Assembly: GCA_014905825.1 (NCBI GenBank)
Contig: JACGCN010000001.1
Span: forward strand, 620,001 to 684,000
Direction: 5' to 3'
DNA: 64,000 nt
Origin: Lyophyllum atratum
Taxonomy: Eukaryota; Basidiomycota; Agaricomycetes; Agaricales; Lyophyllaceae
Part shown: positions 50,115 through 61,102 of the stretch, piece after piece
Layout of the letters: every line of letters begins with the position of its first letter
Position numbering within the stretch: the stretch's first letter is position 1
Translations under genes and position numbers: made by a program
Notes under the pieces: generated by a model
The model's input: the letters and a program-made list of their open reading frames with translations, nothing else
Told to the model about the DNA's origin: nothing
Database searches by the model: none

Positions 50115-50380
50115 TGGTGATCTTGAGGAGCGTCGATATTTTGACGGGCACCAGTGAACATCCCGTTCTGGCGGGTGGCTTCAGCTGTACAGTCTGACTA
50201 ATTTCATCCCACGATTCCGCGGCATCACTGGCACATCAAATCTTCCAACCCGTACAACGTTGCCCCTACGTGCTGCGCGTTTGACTTGATCAGTGGCGGG
50301 CATCGTTTCAGGTGTCCACGAGAACCTGTGCATACATAACATGTATTTACCTGCGGCCAATAGACTGCTTTACCCTCCTC

Positions 50381-51720
50381 ATGCAACCTCGAGCTCTGTC
50401 ACTATTCTGCTTATCGCTAGTACTCCTTTCTATGAGAACAGACAGCGCTCTGGCTCTGGACGCAGCAAGATGTCCTGAGGAGCGTAGTTGGCAATGGGTC
50501 TGCAAAACCACCCGTTCAATCTTGCGCTTGGCTGATACGACGCTAGGCTCTCAACTCACAAGGTGATGCATCTGATGACCCATGTGCAGTAGCTTCGCAG
50601 CTCGAGGACATTTGTACTCCTGGTCACAAATCTTCACCCCTCCTCTAATTATCCTAACGCTTACCTGTCTTTTGAAGGAAATATACTTCTGCCACTCGGT
50701 CCACAGGGTATCTATGAAGGACCAACGCCTGCGAAACAGACTTCCTGCACATGCTCCACCGTGGTTTATTCACTAGTCTCGGCATGTGCTATGTGCCAGA
50801 ATGGGTCAACTATCAAGTATTCACATTGCCAAAAGCAGAGTACGAATTTTGACACTACTTTAAGATGGTCTGAATGGAGCACGAGTTGCTCGAATACGAC
50901 GGATTCAAGCTCGTAAGTCGGCCGCTGGCTTCTCGGTAGATATCTACTAACCTCCAATCCGAAGCCCCACTACCCTCCCAGGTCAGATCCAATTATGATT
51001 CTCGCGTCTCTTCTTCTCAAAGTTCTGGTGGGCAATCTGAATAGGTGGTGTTGATGTCCCTCCTTGGGCGTACATCGATGTCAAGGTAGAACTCAACGTC
51101 GGCTTGGGGAAATCATGTCTTGACTACTGACAACCCTAGGCCAAGGACAATTTTGACGTCGACGAAGCACATCGTAATGCAACAGATGGTAAGGAACTCT
51201 CGACACACTTTCATTTCTATTTAACATCTCTCAGGGCGCAACTCATCTATCGAGCATCCGCTACAACCTCCTACAAACGCGACATATATCTCCTCAATTA
51301 CTCAGCCATCGACGTCCCCACAACCGCTTCAACCTGCGACGGGGGTTCCTTCACCTGCATCGGGCACCAGCAAGACCCCGAAGCTCCTAGGTGGTATTAT
51401 TGGCGGCTTCGTTGCTGTAACACTTCTCGCCGCCGCTTTCATATGGTGGATCATTCGTCGTCGGCGTGCTAGATCAGCCCCTTCGGCTCTCTACAGAGCT
51501 AGCCGTGGATTTCTGGATAATCGACCTGGCAGCACTCAACCTCTTCGCACCGCGGACTTCGATATCAAGGATATCGGTGCTGTAAGATTTTCTGTGTTCC
51601 CTGCCAACAGCCTACGCTCATGAGCAATAGGGATACCGCTTTCTTGGCCTTCCATTCAGTCCGAAAAGAAAACCCTCCCCGTTTAGAGATCTGAGATGCT
51701 ACCAGTTGAACGATATCTAG
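50381..51720 (+). CDS. Array copy 1: Cys-rich single-pass membrane protein
   Basis: Unknown function. This is the first of five tandem relatives. ATG 50381 opens a signal peptide (MQPRALSLFCLSLVLLSMR). The ectodomain shows CPEERSWQW, an intron to ALNSQGDASDDPCAVASQLEDIC, then IYEGPTPAKQTSCTCSTVVYSLVSACAMCQNGS, WSEWSTSC and PPWAYIDVK. A Ser/Thr/Pro stalk (SSITQPSTSPQPLQPATG) leads to a membrane helix GGIIGGFVAVTLLAAAFIWWII, stop-transfer RRRRARSAPS and a 60-residue cytoplasmic tail. All exons join in frame. Introns of about 50-65 nt sit after the W, the second Cys, the CQNG turn, and the AYIDVK motif. Topology is type I by inference. Divergent from RPL7. Stop TAG 51718-51720. Confidence 0.75.
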
Positions 51721-52435
51721 TTTATTTTCTATGACTTATTATAATATTACGATGAACGTTTTCGAGTAGTATATTTCATGTATCAGTGCTTGTACTTCTA
51801 CCAAGTTTGCAGTGGTCGAGTGATAAACTCAAGTCATTCTGGCAACTGATAATTGCGTACATTCGCAAAGGATAATGCCCTACATAAATATGAGAGTACA
51901 AATTGTAAGTAACTGCTGAGCAGTGTGGGTACTTAGAGTGACCAAAACGTCCACCAAAGGGACGAGCCCAGGACCATCAGCCAATGTGGCACCGTTTATC
52001 TAAGGCAGCTGGGATGAAGGACTGCCGGGACAGCTGGGCAGTCGAACATGTGGTAAAAACAGCGCCTAGGAATTGAGATGAGAGCGCGTGGCGAGGTTTC
52101 TGTTGGGTTTTATGCCATCCTGATTTAGGGCTGGCCATATCAGGTTCACTTCGTCACAGCTGCGGTCACCCTGGTTCGACACACATGGACGTCAATATCT
52201 CCACAAGACCTTTGAGTGCTCTTTTACACCTGCTTGGCTGAAAACGTATCTACCTTCTGGCTAACTAAGCTTTCTTTACCCGAGTTATTGCCTGGCTGGC
52301 CCGGATGATCATGGTCACTGTGCGTTCCGCGTGTTTACGATTTGCCTCTCATGGATGCTTGACAAACACGCCATCTCACCACTTATAAATAAACGTGTGG
52401 TCCGCCTGTCGCCCATCTTCTATCACCTCGATAAG
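51721..52435. other. Intergenic before the aldo-keto reductase
   Basis: About 715 bases. The first third is AT-rich. A TATA box is annotated near the end. No gene or transposon remnant recognised. Confidence 0.45.
52384..52391 (+). promoter_or_regulatory. TATA box (TATAAATA)
   Basis: TATAAATA lies 45 bases before ATG 52436. An in-frame ATG at 52331 precedes this box, so the downstream ATG is the better start. Confidence 0.5.
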
Positions 52436-53443
52436 ATGACGAGTACCACTCTTGCTATCACCCTCAACAACGGAGTCCGCGTTCCATGGCTGGCCTTCGG
52501 TACTGGTACCGCTCTGTATGGCAGGGACGCGGCTGAGTTCGTTCGTATCGCGATCGACAATGGGATCACCCATCTGGACGGAGCACAGATGTATAACAAT
52601 GAGGATACCCTTGGAGCTGGTATCAAGGCCTCTGGCAAACCGCGTTCTGAGCTTTACATTGTGACGAAGTTGAAAGGGTTGAGTCCAGGCCAGACGGTTA
52701 AGCAAGCGCTCGAGGAATCGCTCAGAAAGTTGGGCGTGGATTACGTCGATTTATTCCTGATCCATGATCCTACCCCAGCCAGGAAGGTGGGGAAGCTGAA
52801 AGAACAGTGGAAGGCCATGGAGGGCGTGCAGAAGGATGGTCTGGCGAAATCTATCGGTGTTTCCAACTTTAAGGTGGAAGACCTGGAGGAAATCTTGGAT
52901 GGCGCCGAAATCATCCCCGCCGTAAACCAGGTCAGTACCCCTAACTAACGTGTCGTTATCCTGTAGCTCACGAATCACGATTCTTGCATACAGATCGAAC
53001 TTCATCCTTACGTCTGGAAGGCAGCCGAGCCTATCGTGAACCTAGGCAAGGAGCACGGCATCATGACTGCCTCGTATGGTGGCCAGACCCCCATCGTACG
53101 CGTTCCAGAAGGACCAGTCAATGAGGTCCTCCCCCGAATTCGTGAAAGGCTGGAAAAGACTCGTGGACAGCCCGTGTCATCCAGCCAAGTTTTGAGCAAA
53201 TGGCTCCTCCAGAAAGGTGCCATCGTGGTTACGTGAGCGTCTAGCCCGCTCCCGTTGAGTGGAGGCTGATGTGATTCTTTAATATCTCCCCTTCATAGAA
53301 CAACGTCCAAAGTATCGCGAATCAAGGAGTTTATAGATACCGAAGGCGTACCGGACATGACTGAAGAAGAGATACATGATATTGAGGAGGCCGGAGGGAA
53401 GTTGCACAAGAGGGTCTACATGCGCCATGTCTTTGGGGAGTGA
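52436..53443 (+). CDS. Aldo-keto reductase
   Basis: NADPH-dependent carbonyl reductase of the AKR superfamily; substrate unknown. Start ATG 52436 (MTSTTLAITLNNGVRVP), after a TATA box. The catalytic tetrad is visible: Asp in THLDGAQMY, Tyr in the same motif, Lys in YIVTKLKG and His in DLFLIHDP. Cofactor and barrel motifs include RKLGVDYVD, KSIGVSNFKVEDLEE, PAVNQIELHPYVW (exon junction) and the C-terminal TTSKVSRIKEF. Two introns: about 52930-52992 and 53235-53299. About 290 residues. DGAQMYNNE in place of the common DTAxxYGNE is a mild departure. It sits inside the membrane-protein array but is unrelated to it. Confidence 0.9.
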
Positions 53444-54070
53444 GGATGGGGATTTGAGCAATCGACATGTTGTCATGAACATGGGACAATGCAACGACTA
53501 CTTCTATAAATAGGACTACTCGAACTTCGACTATAACTTCAATGTCCATGAGCAAAGAAGTTGCTGGGACTCTTCGCCCCTCTTCGCCCAAAAGCTACGC
53601 ATAGCATCGTGTCATGGGCGTGGACTTTGATGGCTGTTAGCACCTAAGCCTGTTTCATAATCGATTCTCCTCCGTCTTTCTTCGGAGGTACCTTTCCCGA
53701 TCAGTCTTTCAATTCTTGACTTACAGCAGGTACGGATGTTGATGACACCTTCAACCGTCCATCATGATTGAGCTGGCCGAAGCTCTGCCATTTCTGACGT
53801 TGGTACGCGTGGTACAGCATATGTTTTTCGCTGTAAGCCCCGTTTTGACCCCATCTTGCAGAATCTGCCCACACGAACGAATGGCGTGGAAGTCCTTTTC
53901 AGACAGGTACTGGACAAACCTTAAGGGCGAACTGCCAAATTGTAATCCGAATGGACAGATCATTCCGTCCCAGTTTTCCGCCCTTCCGACGCAAAGGTTC
54001 CGCCGCGAATAAATGTAGGCCCTAGCGTGCCATTCTCCCCCTCCCGTGGCTAGATTTCTCTTCCCAGAGT
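53444..54070. other. Intergenic before array copy 2
   Basis: About 630 bases. Open frames on both strands (53751-54140) lack conserved motifs and overlap each other; not annotated as genes. Confidence 0.45.
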
Positions 54071-55379
54071 ATGTTGTTGAGGTCTTTTCCCATTGTGGCC
54101 CTTGCGGTTTGGCTCCTTCCCTTGGCGACCGGTCAGACAACCGACGCGACTTGTCTGCCTTTCTACGCCTGGGTATGTCTCTTGAACACAGCTAGACAGC
54201 CAACCCCTCACCATCTCCTCCTAGACCAACAATTCCCGCAAGCAAAGCCCCTGTCAAGTCGCTGCAACACTCCTTGCGGCTTGTGGTTGTGAGTGACTCT
54301 TGGACCAACGTTTAGCTTTTGAAGTTAACACCGTATGCCACGGTACAGCATACAATGTCGCTGCGCTACCTGTTGAGAGTCACTATACGGGGCCCTCTCT
54401 GGCCGCGGCTAATGCATGTCAATGCAGCACCGTAGTGTACTCGCTCATGAGTGCTTGCGGCGCCTGTCAAGGACGCAAGTATGAGAAGTGCGTATTCGAG
54501 TTCATTCCATGGCATGTACCATGAATATTGACACGGCGTGCAGCTGGAGCACATGGTCTGGAAACTGCCCGACTGTCTCTATTAGCACGTATGGCGAATC
54601 TTGCGTGCATACATGCATGACCTGGCGCTGACCATACATTAGCTTCCCGAAGTCTATTCCTCCCGATACCTTCGTGCCAGGATGGGCTTACATGGATGTC
54701 AAGGTAGGGTACTCTATCGTTTACATAGCTTGCTGTTCTCATGATGCACAATGTAAACAGGCAAATGGCATCTTTAACGAAACAGCTGCTAAACTGAGCG
54801 CAAGTAAGGATCAACTCACCTTGCCAGTGTTAGTTTTAACAATAGCTAACGCTTTTGCTTGAAGACTCGACAGCGGAGTCTACGGCTTTGCCAATCCCTA
54901 CTTCGACTTCGATCAGTTTCAGGACCACTATTTCATCGACAGCAAGCAAGGAGGCATCTCCTGCCAGCACAAGCTCAACTGCCGGCAAAACGACTTCTTC
55001 GACCGCCGAAGACAATGCGGTCATAGGCGCCATCGTAGGCGGTACAGTCGGTTTTGCGATTATCATTGGGTTTATACATTGGTTCTTAACTCGCCGCCGC
55101 CGTATCGCGGAATCGGGTATCGTTTTGACTTCTCCTGTTGAGGAATCGCAGCCTCAAGAACTTCAGACTGCTGATATGCAGCAGTACCTAGCTAACACAG
55201 CTCCAGTGCATTTGGCAGCTTCGTCGATTGTATGTGTATGCCTTCTCTTTCATGTACGATCGTTGCTAATCTTGTATTACAAGAACACATCACTGGCATC
55301 TCCGAGCAGCGCTCAGTTCTCTTTCAATTTGAGTGCACCAGGATCATCCATCAGATCCGAGGCTCGCACAAATGTTTGA
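54071..55379 (+). CDS. Array copy 2: Cys-rich single-pass membrane protein
   Basis: Second family member, complete. Signal peptide MLLRSFPIVALAVWLLPLATG, then DATCLPFYAW, intron, TNNSRKQSPCQVAATLLAAC, intron, VESHYTGPSLAAANACQCSTV and YSLMSACGACQGR, intron, NWSTWSGNC, intron, FPKSIPPDTFVPGWAYMDVK, intron, NGIFNETAAKLSAN. A long Ser/Thr stalk (about 54870-55010) leads to the helix AVIGAIVGGTVGFAIIIGFI and TRRRR. The tail contains ESQPQELQTADMQQYL and, after a last intron, a Ser-rich end with stop TGA 55377-55379. Six introns, all in frame. Many N-x-S/T sites in the ectodomain fit a secreted surface protein. Function unknown. Confidence 0.75.
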
Positions 55380-55944
55380 TTTCCGACTTCTCTGACGCCC
55401 CACAATCTAAATGGCCTACACTCTTTCCTCTGGAACACCCATAACCACACTCGTTTGCCCTTACTCGACCACTTGCACAAAGTAATTGCTATCTTAGAAA
55501 TAAATGAACTGAGTCTTGCCCTGCGTGTTGTGAGCCAGAGGTTCGATGAATCCTTGGCTGTGCCAATCAAATTCTTCCAAAATGGGTTGTCCACGTGCTA
55601 GGAAGGGTCCCCCTAGCCATTGGGCTGTTTTCTGCCGTTTCCCCTCTTCGCCCAATCTTCGCCGCCCCCGCTGTGTACTATGGTTTTTGTGTTCATTCAA
55701 TCTGAATTCGCATTCCAACTAGGATTCTTGACGGACCACCATATCAGTCTTGAAACATATACTCAAAAGAACCAAGGCATGAGATGCTATGCAAGCCCCG
55801 TGGCATTCGGCATGTACAGCCGCCCAACACTTTTGACAGACTAAAATTCAGGGCCGCCTTGTGCCACTCTCAGACGAGGGGGTAAAACGCTAACTGGGTT
55901 TCTTCCAACCATCACCCATCGCGTCCGCACTGTGTTGAAGGAAG
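55380..55944. other. Intergenic between array copies 2 and 3
   Basis: About 565 bases. No gene seen. Confidence 0.45.
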
Positions 55945-57256
55945 ATGGTGAGGTGTTTCTACCTGATCTTTTGGCCATTCTAACGCAGCAATCCGCCAGA
56001 CCACAGCTTCAGCAGTTTGCACTGAATCTGCCTTGGACTGGGTGCGTCATGTTTCCCATTGCCCGCCCGCTAACTAATTCTCCATCCTTTAAGTCCTTCA
56101 ACTCGTTGAGTCAATCTCCATGCCTCATCGGAAGCTATCTTGGAGGCGTCTGTAACGCTGGTCGTATGTTCGGTTTGACTATCATGCGGCATCTGTGAAC
56201 TCACGAGCTATTTTAATACCATAGAATTCAGCGTAGGTCCTCTGGAGGTTGATAAAGTCTATCTTGGCCCCACTTTGGCAACGGCCAACCCTTGTAGATG
56301 TAGCTCGGTCTTCTACAGTTTGATCAGTGCGTGTGCCGCCTGTCAGGGCAGAGAGTACTTGGGGTATGTCTGTTTCTCGTTGCCCTCTCATACATCATTA
56401 AGTCTTTATACCTAGGTGGTCTAACTACAATGCTAACTGTTCGACGGTGTATCCTGGAATGTGCGTTTACTTCTTCCGAAATGCAGCTCACATTCCCTGA
56501 CGAGCCATCAGCTTCGTCGGTGCTATTCCTTCTGGTACCAAAGTCCCCCATTACGCTTACCTGGACCCCACGGTATGTCTACATTCCTTATCGCTATAGG
56601 CAATAAACTAAAGGAAACGTAGACTGCTGATACTTTCAACATAACTGCTGCTATGGATGCCTTAGGTGAGTCAAATAGCTACATGTGTCTGCTTGTGAAT
56701 ACTTAAGTCAGGAAAGCTGCCCCGGAATCTACTGCCATCCCGAAATCCACAGGAGCAAGTGCCACATCCACGAGGAGCAGCCCCGGGGCTACCCACTAGC
56801 CCTTCAGTCTTCGTCTGGGTCATCCAAATCCAAGGCTGGACCTATAGCTGGGGGTGTCGTTGGGGGTATCGTTGCACTTGCCTTGATTGCCGCATTTGTG
56901 TTCTGGTGGACGAGACGCCGTCGTGCTAGAACTGCCCCTTCGTCGGAGGTCAATACTTTCGCCCCTGCCACAGCATCAGTTGCTCCCACTCCTATGAGCT
57001 ACAACACTGCCGCGCCTCCTTTCAATGGGATGCCCTCTCCAAGGCTTTATGTGAGAACCACTTTCTCGTTCATATCTATTGTCTCATGCTTTATACATAG
57101 GATCCTTCCGATCCGAGCACGTATCCTTCCACAGGGCCAAGCACTGGCGCTTTCACTAATTCAAGCCAAGCCTTGTACCCCAATACCACTGGCAACAGCT
57201 ATCCTGGACCTGGACCTGCACAGGGTGGTCGCTACACCGGTGCGCCGGAATTATAG
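55945..57256 (+). CDS. Array copy 3: Cys-rich membrane protein, leader out of frame
   Basis: Third member. ATG 55945 opens a hydrophobic leader (MVRCFYLIFWPF), but it is 52 bases before the mature segment QTTASAVCTESALDW and so not in its frame. From that W on, exons join well: FNSLSQSPCLIGSYLGGVC, YLGPTLATANPCRCSSV, YSLISACAACQGREYLG, WSNYNANCSTV, PSGTKVPHYAYLDPT, TADTFNITAAMDALG. In the stalk the Ser/Thr frame (ESTAIPKSTGASATSTRSS) meets a stop; the membrane frame resumes at QSSSGSSKSK, either across a 41-nt intron (GTGCCA...ACTAG) or by an indel. The helix is AGPIAGGVVGGIVALALIAAF, then RRRRARTAPSS, very like copy 1. The end is after a Tyr/Pro/Gly-rich tail, TAG 57254-57256. Confidence 0.6.
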
Positions 57257-57602
57257 AGTGTGCTTCGTTAATGGACAAACTCGTATTCTAATATCCTATG
57301 GACAAGTCTTGAATATCATCTATGTCAGTTTCCGTTCCACAACGAGCCAGCCTGTGTTTTCCTTCCGAGGAAAATCGCCCCATACCAATTTTATTCGTGA
57401 GATATATTCGCTTCCATCTATCAACGGGCTGATCCATGGGAAACGGGTATTATTGGGCTGTCGGGATTCATTGAAGGAGATCCCATGCGTATCGGTCAGA
57501 TGAGCTGGGCTTCTTGACAAGGAACATCCTTCTGCCGTGATCTTCTAGCGAGGAGAGCTCCAGGTAGACGCTTATGGGAGGCTCTGCCTCTTCATCACCA
57601 GC
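57257..57602. other. Intergenic between array copies 3 and 4
   Basis: About 345 bases. Open frames here are extensions with no family signature. No gene seen. Confidence 0.4.
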
Positions 57603-58900
57603 ATGTTTCGAGCAGTATTACTGCTGTTCTTGGTCCTATCATGATAGTACAAAGTATTGCCCAGTCTTCGAACGTCACCCACTGCGTTCCTCAATACGAT
57701 TGGGTACGTTTTCAGTGCATAGTGCTCCAAGCCTACCTAAGAACGCGTTATCATACCAGTCGATAAACTGCCGGAACCAAACTCCATGCCTGGTGGCAGC
57801 CTACCTGGAAAATGTTTGTAAGCCGACTAAAGGTGTGTTCCTCCGTTAGATATTCAAAGCTTCAGGTTCAGTGTTCAATTTTGCGCCTATTATCAGTCGT
57901 TCAAGTTGATGCAATCCCTCCTGGCAACCATTATTTCGGTCCAGCTTTTGCTGAAGCGGATATTTGCTCTTGCAATGTCGTTATCTACTCCCTGGTGAGC
58001 GCGTGTGGGGGATGCCAAGGTCGTAATTTTATAAACTGGGCAAACTGGACATTGAACTGTGTCGCCATCAACAAGCAAACGTACGCTTCTAAAAACATGT
58101 CTATGTAATGTTGAAACCTTGACGGACTATGTTAGATTCCCAATGGCTGATACCAACGGCTGTTGAAGTCCCGAGCTGGGCATACCTCGACATTGGCCTG
58201 GTGGGTCTAGTTCTCGCGTGAAACCCTATCAAACCTGATCTGGATGACAGACGCAAAATACTTTCGATCCTGTTGGTGCAGAGGCTGTAGCGCGTAAGAT
58301 TCATGTTCGTCTCGTGGCAGGAGTCATTACTCAGGAATCGTTCAAAGGCTTTTCACAAGTGTCCTCTACCCCTCTCGTAATCCAGCCAGTGACATCAACA
58401 TCTGCAGGCAATCAGCCTGTGCCGACAAAATCCCTTCTGCCAACTTCCAGTAGTGCGTCTCATGCTGGTGCTATAGCTGGAGGTGTTGTTGGAGGTGTCG
58501 CACTGCTCGCTGTTGTGTGCTTAGGTGCATTTTGGTTCTTCCTCCGGAGTAAGGGTGGATGGAATAATCGACAAAAGACTCAAAAAAAAATTAACCTCAA
58601 CGAAGACGATGCACAACCATCAACTCTAGTCGATGCTTCAACAAATCACATCGTGACCCGTTCCATGCCGTCCGTACCTACTGCTCCAACCTTCAATCGT
58701 AATGCCATCGTAAGATCTGCTTTACTTCACTGTTCGCTATGGCTTACTTAGGTTCATAGGAGCCACATGGCTTTCCAGACGCGTTTTCTCCTGCCACCTC
58801 AACCATCTACACGACATTTGGCGGGCGTAACTCTGTGGACAGCATTCCCTATGCTGGTTCCCAAACGACTCGAGGCTACTCATATGCTGCTGAGATTTGA
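57603..58900 (+). pseudogene. Array copy 4: related membrane-protein gene with frame breaks
   Basis: Fourth member. ATG 57603 begins a good leader (MFRAVLLLFLVLS) that stops at once; the mature frame (SSNVTHCVPQYDW) is offset from it. Then INCRNQTPCLVAAYLENVC, GNHYFGPAFAEADICSCNVV, YSLVSACGGCQGRN, WANWTLNCVAIN. In the next exon an extra base near 58149 separates FPMA from IPTAVEVPSWAYLDI; the uninterrupted frame stops. The remainder reads well: a Ser/Thr stalk, AGAIAGGVVGGVALLAVVCL, a short basic turn and a tail ending with a Thr/Tyr/Gly-rich segment, stop TGA 58898-58900. It is either a decaying copy or an intact gene with base errors; both breaks are single-base in effect. Confidence 0.55.
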
Positions 58901-59385
58901 GCCGAAACTAATTCCAAACAGGTCAAAGCTGCGCATTCCTTGTAACCCGTACAAATATAATCCAAAAGGATCGCTTTACTATGTTACTTGATGAACATCG
59001 AGTAATGCCGTATAACCGGTGAAGTTTTCAGAATCGCGATTCATGTCAAGTCCGTTATTTATGAAATCCCTGTGTTGTGCGTGTTTGATCAGGTTCCGTA
59101 ATTGTGTCCTCTGAATTGAGGTATTCTTTCCTGAATGTTGATTAATGGATGCTTCTATATGTTCTTCAAGTGACCTGTTTACATATGGATACCGTACGTT
59201 CTTTGCCGTTTCTCGTTCCAAGCTTGCTGTCATTACAAACATTCCTCAACACCGCCTCTTCCTTTCGATTATGTCGGCTTTCGGCACTCACACACGAGGC
59301 AGGAATATCGTCGATCATGTTAACGATTTCCGACTATGGGCCTCTTGCATCCGCCCACCATTAAGCGTGAACCGAAAGTCTCCGC
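58901..59385. other. Intergenic / possible missing first exon of array copy 5
   Basis: About 485 bases. A leader for copy 5 would be expected here. A hydrophobic stretch is readable near 59169-59270 (LPFLVPSLLSLQTFL), but I cannot join it to the next exon. Otherwise nothing seen. Confidence 0.35.
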
Positions 59386-60801
59386 ATGAGTATGACGAAG
59401 CGAACCAGAACTCTAGGAGCAAATGCACAAGATTCCGGTGCCACCTGCCAGGACACTTATATCTGGGTAAGCATCTCTCATCCATACACGCCTACTGCTG
59501 CTCATAAAGACTCAACGATAATCGTGATACAGGCGTATAATTCCCGAGGACAGAGTCCATGCACCGTGTCTGCCTACCTACAAGACCAATGTACAAGCGG
59601 TGGTGGGCTTCTTATCGTTTAGGAGCGAAACGCTTCTCATTATACGAGCTTTCTCCCAGTGTCCCATGTCCCTTCCTTGGCTCCGGATCACTATTACAGT
59701 GGACCGAATGCTACTCAATCCGAGAATCACTGTCTATGCAACTCTGTTGTATATTCGCTGCTATCGGCGTGCGCAAGGCTGTCAACAAGGGTCATACTTA
59801 TCGTTTGTGTCACACCGATGATGCTTCACATACTAGCAAACTCAACAGTCTCCAGATGGTCCAAATGGGCAATCAACTGCAAGATAGTTTACATCAACGT
59901 GTAAGTCACCGCTCCTAACGGAGTGTGGTCTACTGCTCATGTATGTCAATGTTAGGCTTCCCATTTCTATACCGCCAGAAACGGACATCCCTAAAGTGGG
60001 CATACACCTTGGATCCTGTAAGTAGCCAAGCAAGTTTTATCAAGACCTCTCACACCCGTTTTTTTCAGAAACAATCTGATTCATTCAACGTGACAGCCGC
60101 TCGTACTTTGCCGCCAGCTAGTGAGTTATTATATACGACTCTAGCTTTCGTGAAACGTGTTAATGGGGATTGAATCATAGACTCGGATACCACTTCGTCA
60201 ACGAATGCCGCCCTTCCCAGTAGCCTGGCTTCAAAACCGTGGCATGAGCCCTGCGATCTCGGGAGTCATTGGCGCAGCATGTGCCCTTGTCGTTTGTTTC
60301 AGTGTCGGGGTCATAGTTTTCATGCTCCGTAGACATCGACGCCGTCAACGACGCCACTACTCAGCTGACGCCGAGCGCCCCAGTTACATCTCATTCTACA
60401 AGACTAAACCCGTGACAACAACATCAAGCTATGTTGGTCTCCGTGGCGTCTCGGTCGATGAGGGGCACCGGAACCCGAGTCGCGCTCCTCCGCTGACATT
60501 GAGAACCGAGCATTCGATGGACGCTGACAGGCCAGCTGTTAGAAATGATTCACTGTTGTCACTACCTGACAACCTTTATATGCCGGTCAGGAGCTTTTAT
60601 CTCGCTCTCATCAGTCATATTTACATCTCGTCGCAGGTCCAGATGGAAACATCGCCTGCGGCAGAATCGTCTCACATGTGCACAACACCAGGGGGTCTGA
60701 CCACTGAGTCTCGAGCATTGAGGTCAGCAGGTGCTAGAGAAGATGCTGAAACGCGGGAAATCGAGTTGCACTCCACCAATCAGCGCTCTAACACGTTATG
60801 A
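59386..60801 (+). pseudogene. Array copy 5: related membrane-protein gene with several frame breaks
   Basis: Fifth member; no leader in frame. It keeps DSGATCQDTYIW, AYNSRGQSPCTVSAYLQDQC, APDHYYSGPNATQSENHCLCNSV and YSLLSACA. There one extra A (59775-59776) displaces the expected GCQQG. WSKWAINC follows, then IPPETDIPK, where one extra A (59993-59995) displaces WAYTLDP. A third offset lies in the stalk near 60225-60235, between NAALPSSLASKP and the membrane frame SPAISGVIGAACALVVCFSV. Then come RRHRRRQRRH and the longest tail of the family (about 140 residues, Ser/Arg/Glu-rich), stop TGA 60799-60801. Three single-base breaks at conserved motifs make this a probable pseudogene unless the sequence has errors. 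Confidence 0.55.
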
Positions 60802-61102
60802 CACGCTTTCTCTGTCCGAACAGTATTGGACTAAGTACTCGTACACTCATATGTAGTCTACGTGTTCCCTGGCTTGATGTTTTTTCTATGTAAAAGACTA
60901 GAATATGTTGTACATCGTATCTTCAATATATACTTAGGAGCTGTGGATCTGTCAAGACCTAGTAGTCGCCGTCAGTGTGTCCAATAATGTCACCGCGCCA
61001 TCCCCCGTGATCGCCAAATCAGATCACATGATGTGACGCGCCAGCAGTTAGCCTGCCTTTTACCTTTTGTTTACGCCTTGACAGTGGCCTATAGCGCCTG
61101 CA
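60802..61102. other. Intergenic
   Basis: About 300 bases, with a near-palindrome TCACATGATGTGA at about 61023-61035. No gene seen. Confidence 0.4.

Larger units (their letters stand above)
50381..60801 (+). repeat. Tandem array of five paralogous membrane-protein genes
   Basis: Copies at 50381, 54071, 55945, 57603 and about 59386 all lie on the plus strand. Each has, in order: C-x4/5-W; NSxxQ-S/T-P-C-x2-x-AYL-x3-C; Y-x-GP followed by C-x-C-x2-V-x-YSL-x-SAC-x2-CQ; W-x2-W-x3-C; a short P-x-WAY-x-D motif; a Ser/Thr stalk; a Gly-rich membrane helix; and a basic run. Introns fall at matching places. An aldo-keto reductase gene (52436-53443) separates copies 1 and 2. Confidence 0.75.

Noticed and set aside
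53751..54140. 129-codon minus-strand open frame before array copy 2
   Set aside because: It overlaps the signal-peptide exon of copy 2 and shows no conserved motif.
57460..58078. Alternative frame of array copy 4 starting near 57574 (Cys/Tyr/Ser-rich)
   Set aside because: It is the shifted reading of the copy 4 leader exon; the family motif lies in another frame.
61023..61035. Near-palindrome TCACATGATGTGA upstream of CHM7
   Set aside because: Short and imperfect; common enough by chance to carry no weight.
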